Origin: Hyperoodon ampullatus
Taxonomy: Eukaryota > Chordata > Mammalia > Artiodactyla > Ziphiidae
Assembly (NCBI GenBank): GCA_949752795.1
Contig: CATKHW010000009.1
Span: 1,798,001 to 1,862,000, forward strand
DNA: 64,000 nucleotides
Reading direction: 5' to 3'
Every line of letters begins with the position of its first letter. Within the stretch, counting starts at the first letter, position 1. Shown one piece after another: positions 57,768 to 64,000 of the stretch. A program made the position numbers and the translations under genes. The notes under the pieces are model-generated. The model searched no databases and had not been told where the DNA came from. It worked only from the letters and a program-made list of their open reading frames with translations.

Positions 57768-60700
57768 TCAGAATGCTCCATGGCTCTTGTCATCATAATG
57801 CTCCATGATGCTCGTCCTCACAATTATCCATGGCCATCTCATCACAATGCTCCACCGTCTTGCCATCACATTGCTCCATGTCCTGGTCATCACAATGCTC
57901 CATGTCACTTGTCATCACAATTCTCCACCTCTTTGTCATCAGAATGCTCCCTGACACTTCTCATCACAAAGTTACATGCTCTTGTCATCACAATTCTCCA
58001 TGCAATTGTCATTGCAATGCTCCCTGACCCATGTCATAGCAAGCTCCATTTGCTTGTCATCACAATGCTTCATGACATTGTTATAAAAATTTTCAATGTC
58101 CCTTGTCATGACAGTGCTCCATGCCAATGTCATCACAATGCTCCATGACACTTGTCATCACAATGCTCCAGGCCCTTGTCATCACAATGCTCCAGGCCCT
58201 TGTCATCACAATGCTCCATGACCTCTGTCATCACAATGTTCCCTGACAACTGTCATCACAATCCTCCATGCCCCTTGTCAGTACAGTGCTCCATGATGCT
58301 CGTCATCACAATTACCCAAGGTCTTCTCATCACAATGCTTCAGGGTTTTACCATCACAATGCTCCATGCCCTGGTCATCTCAATGCTCCATGACCCTTGT
58401 CATTACAATTCTCCACATCCTTGTCATCACAATGCTCCTTGACACTTCTCCTCACAATGTGATATGCTCTTGTCATCACAATTCTGCATGCACTTGTCAT
58501 CACAATGCTCCAGGACCCCTGTCATAGCAAGCTCCATGCACTTGTCATCACAATGTTTCAAGACCTGGTCATTAAAATTCTCTATGGCCCTTGTCATCAC
58601 AATGATCCATGATCTTGTCATCACAATGCTCCTTTACCTTTGTCATCACAATCCTCCATGACACTTGGCATCACAATGCTCCATGTCATTGGCATCACAA
58701 TGGAACATGAAATATGTCATCACAATGCTCCCTGACACCTGTCTTAACAATAATCCATGATGTTTTCATCACAATGCTCCATGCCATTGTCATCACAATG
58801 CTCCATGCCATTGTCATCACAATGCTCCAAGTCCTTGTCATCACAATGTTCCATGCCCTTGTCATCACAATGATCCATGACCTCTGTCATAACAATGTTC
58901 CCTGACACCTTTCATCACAGTGCTCCATGCCACTTGTCAGTACAGTGCTCCATGATGCTCGTCATCACAATTACCCAAGGTCTTCTCATCACAATGCTTC
59001 AGGGCTTTACCATCAAAATGCTCCATGCCCCTGTCATCACAATGCTCCATGCCCTTGACATACCAATGCTCCATGACCGCTGTCATCACAATGCTCCGTG
59101 ACTCCATTCATCACAATGCTTCATGATCTTTGTCATCACAATGTTCAATGTCCTCATCATCACAAGGCTCTGTGACCTCTGTCACCACAATGCTCCATGA
59201 AATTTGCATCACAATTCTCCATGACCCTTGTCATCACAATGCTCCATGACCCCTGTCATCACAATGCTCCATGCCCCTTGTCATTACAGTGCTCCATGAT
59301 GCTCGTCATCACAATTATCCATGGTCTTCTCATCACAATGCTCCACGGTCTTGCCATCACAATGCTCCATGTGCCTTGTCATTACAATACTCCACGTCCT
59401 TGTCATCACAATGATCCTTAACACTTCTCATAACAATGTTAAATGATCTTGTCTTCACAATTCTCCATTTACTTGTCATCGCAATGCTCTATGACCACAG
59501 TCATAGCAAGCTCCATGTGCTTTTCATCACAATGCTTCACGACGTTTTCATCAAAATTCTCAATGGCCCTTGTCATCACAATGCTCCGTTCCCTTGCCAT
59601 CAAAATGCTCCATGACCATTGTCATCACAATGTTCCAAGCCCTTGTCATCAAAATGCACCATTACCTTTGTCATCACAATCCTCCATGACATTTTGTATC
59701 ACAATGTTCCATGCCATTGTCATCACAATGGACAATGATATATGTCATCACAATGCTCCCGGACACCTGTCTTCAGAATACTCCATGACTTGTCATCACA
59801 ATGTTCCATGCCCTTGTCATCACAATTCTCCATGACCCCTGTCATCACAGTGCTCCGTGACTCCAGTTATCACAATGCTTCATGACCTTTGTCATCACAA
59901 TGGTGCATGACCTCATCACACAACGCTCTGTGACCTTTGTCACCACAATGCTGCATGCCATTTTAATCACAATGCTCCAAGCTCACTCTCATCACAATAA
60001 TCCATGAAACTTGTCAGACCAATGTTCCATGCCCCTGTCATCACATTGCTCCTTGCCCTTGTCATCACAATGCTCCATGCACTTCTCATCAAAATGCTCT
60101 CTCACCACATATATCACAATGTTCCATCACTAGTCATCACAATACTCCCTCACCCCTGTCATCACAGTGTTCCATGACCCCTGTCATCACAGTGCTACAT
60201 GCCCTTATCTTCACAATGCACCATGACCACTGACATCACAATGTTCCATAAACTCTGTCAGAAAATGCTCCATGACCCATTTCATCACAATGCTTCATGA
60301 CCCCTGACATTACAATGTTCCATAACCCCTGTCATCAAAATATTCCATGACCCTTTCCATTAAATTTCTCCATGACCTTGTCATCACAATACTCCCTGCC
60401 CTTCTCATCTCAATGCACCACGCCCTTGTCACCTAATGCCCCATGACTTTGTCATCACAAAGCTCCAAAACCCTATGCATCACAATGCTCCATGCCATTG
60501 TCATCAAAATGATCAATGAAATCTCTCATCACACTTCTCCATGCCCTTGTCATCACAATGCTCCATTACACCTGTCATAACAATGCTCCATGACCCCTGC
60601 CATCACAATGTTACACCCCCTTGGCATCCAAGGCTCCATGACCCTTGTCATCACAATGCTCCAAGACCCCTGTAATCACAGAGCTCCATGCCTTTGTCGT

Positions 60701-63700
60701 CACAAAGATCCATGACGCATGTCAACAGAATGCTCCATGGCCTTCTCATCACAATGCTCCATGTCCTTGTCATCACAATGCTACAAGTCCCCTGTAATCA
60801 CAATGCTCCATGCCCCTTTTCATCTCAATGCTCCATGAACCCTGTCATCACAATGCACCATGCCCATCATCATAATGCTTCATGCTATTGTCATCACAAT
60901 GAAATCAAAATGCTCCATGACATTTGTCACCACAATGCTCCAAATCCTTGTGATCACAGTGTTCCATAACACTTGTCATCAAAATGCCCCATGACGCTCG
61001 TCATCACTATTATGAATGGATATCTCATCACAATGCTCCATGACCCTTGTCACCACAATCCTCAATACACTTATCATCACAATGCTCCCTGACACTTGTC
61101 ATTAGTATGCTTCACGAACACTGTCGTGAAAAGGCTCCATGCTTCTTTTATCACAATGATCCATTCCCTTTTCATCACAATGCTCCAAGACCCCTGTAAT
61201 CACAATGCTCCCTGCCCTTGTCATCACAAAGCTCCATGACACATGTCATCAGAATGCTCCATGGCCTTCTCATCACAATGATCCATGCCCTTGGCATCAC
61301 AATGCTCCAAGAACCATGTAATCACAATGCTCCGTGACTACAGTCATCGCAGTGCTTCATGACATTTGTCATCACAATGGTCCATGACCTCGTCACAGAA
61401 AGCTCTGTGACATTTGTCACCACAATGCTCCATGGACTTTTCATCACAAAGCTCTGTCACCCTTGTCATCACAATGCTCCATGCGTTTGTCAGCACAATG
61501 CTCAATGACCCTTGTCATCACAATGTTCCATGCGCTTGTCAGCACAATGCTTCATAACCCATGTAATCACAATGCGCCATGCGCTTGTCATCACAATGCT
61601 CCACATCCTTGTCATCAAAATGCTCCATAAACCTTGTCATCACAATGCTCCATACACTTCTCATCAAAATGCTCTCTCACCAATGATATAACAGTATTCC
61701 ATCACTAGTCATCACAATACTCCCTCACCCTTGTCATCACAATGTTCCATGACCCCTGTCATCAAAATGCTATATGCCCTTATCATCACAATGTTCCATG
61801 ACACCTGTCATCAAAATGCTCAATGACCCGTTTCATCACAATGCTCCATGCCCCCTGACATCAGAATGTTCAATAATCCCTGTCAAAAACTGCTCCATGA
61901 CCCTTTTCATCACAATGCTCCATGACACCTGACATCACAATTTTCCATAACCCCTCTCATCAAAATGTTCCATGAAAATTTTCATCAAATTGCTCCATGA
62001 CCCTGTCATCACAATGCTCCCTGCACTTCTCATCACAATGCACCACGGCCTTGTCATCAAAATGCTCCATGACATTTTTCATCACAAAGCTCCATGACCA
62101 TTGGCATCACAGTGCTCCATGCCATTATCATCAAATGCTCCTTGAACCCTCTCATCACATTGCTCCATGCCCTTGTGATCACAAAGCTCCATGACGCTTG
62201 TCATCACAATGCTCAATACCCTTCTCATCACAATGCTCCATGCCCTTATCATTACAGTCCTCCATGACCTATGTATCATAGTGTTCCGTGCCCTTGTCAT
62301 CACAATGCTCCATGCCCACTCTCATCACAATAATCCATGAAATATTTCAGACCAGTGCTCCAAGTCCTTATCATCACAATGCTCCATTACCCCTGTCATA
62401 ATAATGCTCCATGACACTTACCATCACAAGGTTCCATGGCCTTGTCATCACAAGCCTCCATGACCCTTGTCATCACAATGCTCCAAGACCCCTCTAATCA
62501 CAATGCTCCATTTCTTTGTCATCACAAAGCTCCATGATGCATGTCATCAGAATGCTCCATGGCCTTCTCAACACAATGCTCCATGCCCTTGTCATCACAA
62601 TGCTCCAACACCCCTGTAATCACAATGCTCCATGCCCCTATTCATCTCAATGCTCCATGAACCCTGTCATCACAATGCACCATGCCCATCATCATAATGC
62701 TTCATGCTATTTTCATCACAGTGAAATCAAAATGCTCCATGACCTCTGTCATCACAATGCTCCAAACCCTTGTGATCACAATGTTCCATAACACTTGTCA
62801 TCACAATTCCCCATGACGCTGGTCATTACAATTATCCCTGGCCGTTTCATCACAATGCTCCATGCCCTTGTCATCACAATGCTCCAACACCCCTGTAATC
62901 ACAATGCTCCATGCCCCTTTTCATCACAATGCTCCATGACCCCTGTCATCACAATGCTCCGTGTCTACAGTCATCACAATGCTTCATGACCTTTCTCATT
63001 ACAATGGTCCATGCCCTGGTCTTTACAAAGCTCCATGACGCATGTCATCAGAATGCTCCTTGGACATCTCTCACAATGCTCCATGCCCTTGTAATCACAA
63101 TGCTCCATGCCCCTTCTCATCAGAATGCTCCATTGCCTTCTCATCACAGTGCTCCATGCCCTTGTAATCACATTGCTTCAAAACCCCTGTAATCTCAATG
63201 CTCCATGCAACTTTACATCAAAATGCTCCATGCCCTCGTCATCACAATGCTCCATGACCCTTGTCATCACAATGTTCCAAGCCCTTGTCATCAAAATGCT
63301 CCATTACCTTTGTCATCACAATCCTCCATGACGCTTGGTATCACAATGCTCCATGCCATAGTAATCACAATGGACAATTGCATATGTCATCACAATGCTC
63401 CCTGACACCTGTCTTCACAATACTCCATTACCTTGTCATCACAATGTTCCATGCCATTGTCATCACAATGCGCCACACCCACTGTCATCACAATAATCCA
63501 TGAAGCTTGTCACACCAGTGTTCCATGCCCCTGTCATCACAATGCTCCATTCCCTTGTCATCACAATGCTCCATGACCCCTGTCATCACAATGGTCCGTG
63601 ACTCCAGACATCACAATGCTTCATGACCTTTGTCATCACAGTGGTCCATGTCCTCTTCAAACAAGGATCTGTGATCTTTTACACCACAATGCTCCATGAA

Positions 63701-64000
63701 TATTTCATCACAATGCTCTGTGTCCCTTGTCATGAAAATGCTCCATGCCGTTGTCACCAGAATGCTCCATGCCCTTGTCATTACAATGCTCCATGCCCAC
63801 TGTCATCACAATAATCCATGAAACTTGTCAGACCAATGTTCCATGCCCCTGTCTTGACATTGCTCCATGCCCTTGTCATCACAATGCTCCATGACCCGTT
63901 TCATCACAATGCTCCGTGACTACAGTCATCACAATGCTTCATGACATATCTCATGACTATGGTCCATGCCCTCGTCACACAAGGCTCTGTGATCTATTTA
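57765..64000 (+). repeat. Minisatellite array 2, 24-25 bp unit, runs off window
   Basis: At least 6.2 kb (roughly 250 units) of the same repeat, in the same orientation as array 1. It shares rare variants with array 1: the CATCATCATAATGCTTCATG marker at about 60,863 and 62,686, CACTAGTCATCACAATACTC near 60,127 and 61,701, and CTCAATACACTTATCATCAC near 61,062. Array 2 also has its own frequent types, such as CAATTACCCAAGGTCTTCTC (near 58,309 and 58,969). The right end is outside the window. No gene seen within it. Confidence 0.97.

Overview
This window is vertebrate heterochromatin-type DNA. I see no host protein-coding gene, no RNA gene and no CRISPR array. It is built from (1) a tandem satellite with a monomer of about 1.74 kb, (2) two very long arrays of a 24-25 bp minisatellite, and (3) an island of about 7.4 kb made of L1 fragments and a broken endogenous retrovirus (ERV). 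The L1 fragments look like those of whales and artiodactyls. The 1.74 kb monomer is itself recognisably derived from an antisense L1 3' end. Tandem repeats of about 1.6-1.76 kb with an L1 origin are what I recall of the 'common cetacean satellite'. A cetacean (mysticete, or an odontocete outside the delphinoids with their shorter monomer) is therefore my best guess; the species is inference.

Layout: 1-824, partial satellite monomer. About 821-14,681, minisatellite array 1. About 14,682-18,921, three increasingly diverged satellite monomers. 18,922-26,296, island with an L1 3' piece, a minus-strand ERV remnant (LTR, env-like, pol), a GC-rich unassigned stretch and two head-to-tail antisense L1 fragments. 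26,297-57,767, the main satellite block with 18 palindromes spaced 1,694-1,751 bp. About 57,765-64,000, minisatellite array 2, running off the window.

Every satellite monomer carries a ~68 bp inverted repeat with no spacer (two 34-base arms meeting at an AT-rich centre). It sits where, by comparison with the two L1 fragments in the same window, L1 ORF2 sequence should run on uninterrupted. Several monomers have changed the same arm position on both sides so that pairing is kept (arm positions 8, 10, 11, 12 and 13), and others show one-armed intermediates. This is the most interesting signal here. Next are a near-identical 5,208 bp three-monomer duplication with a mappable crossover, a recurrent ~39 bp deletion marking higher-order structure, and higher-order duplications inside the minisatellite.

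The many short open frames are by-products of repeats. The minisatellite consensus has no stop in any of its three forward frames, and the frames in the satellite are broken from one monomer to the next. Boundaries given as 'about' are uncertain by roughly 5-50 bp, because everything was aligned by eye.
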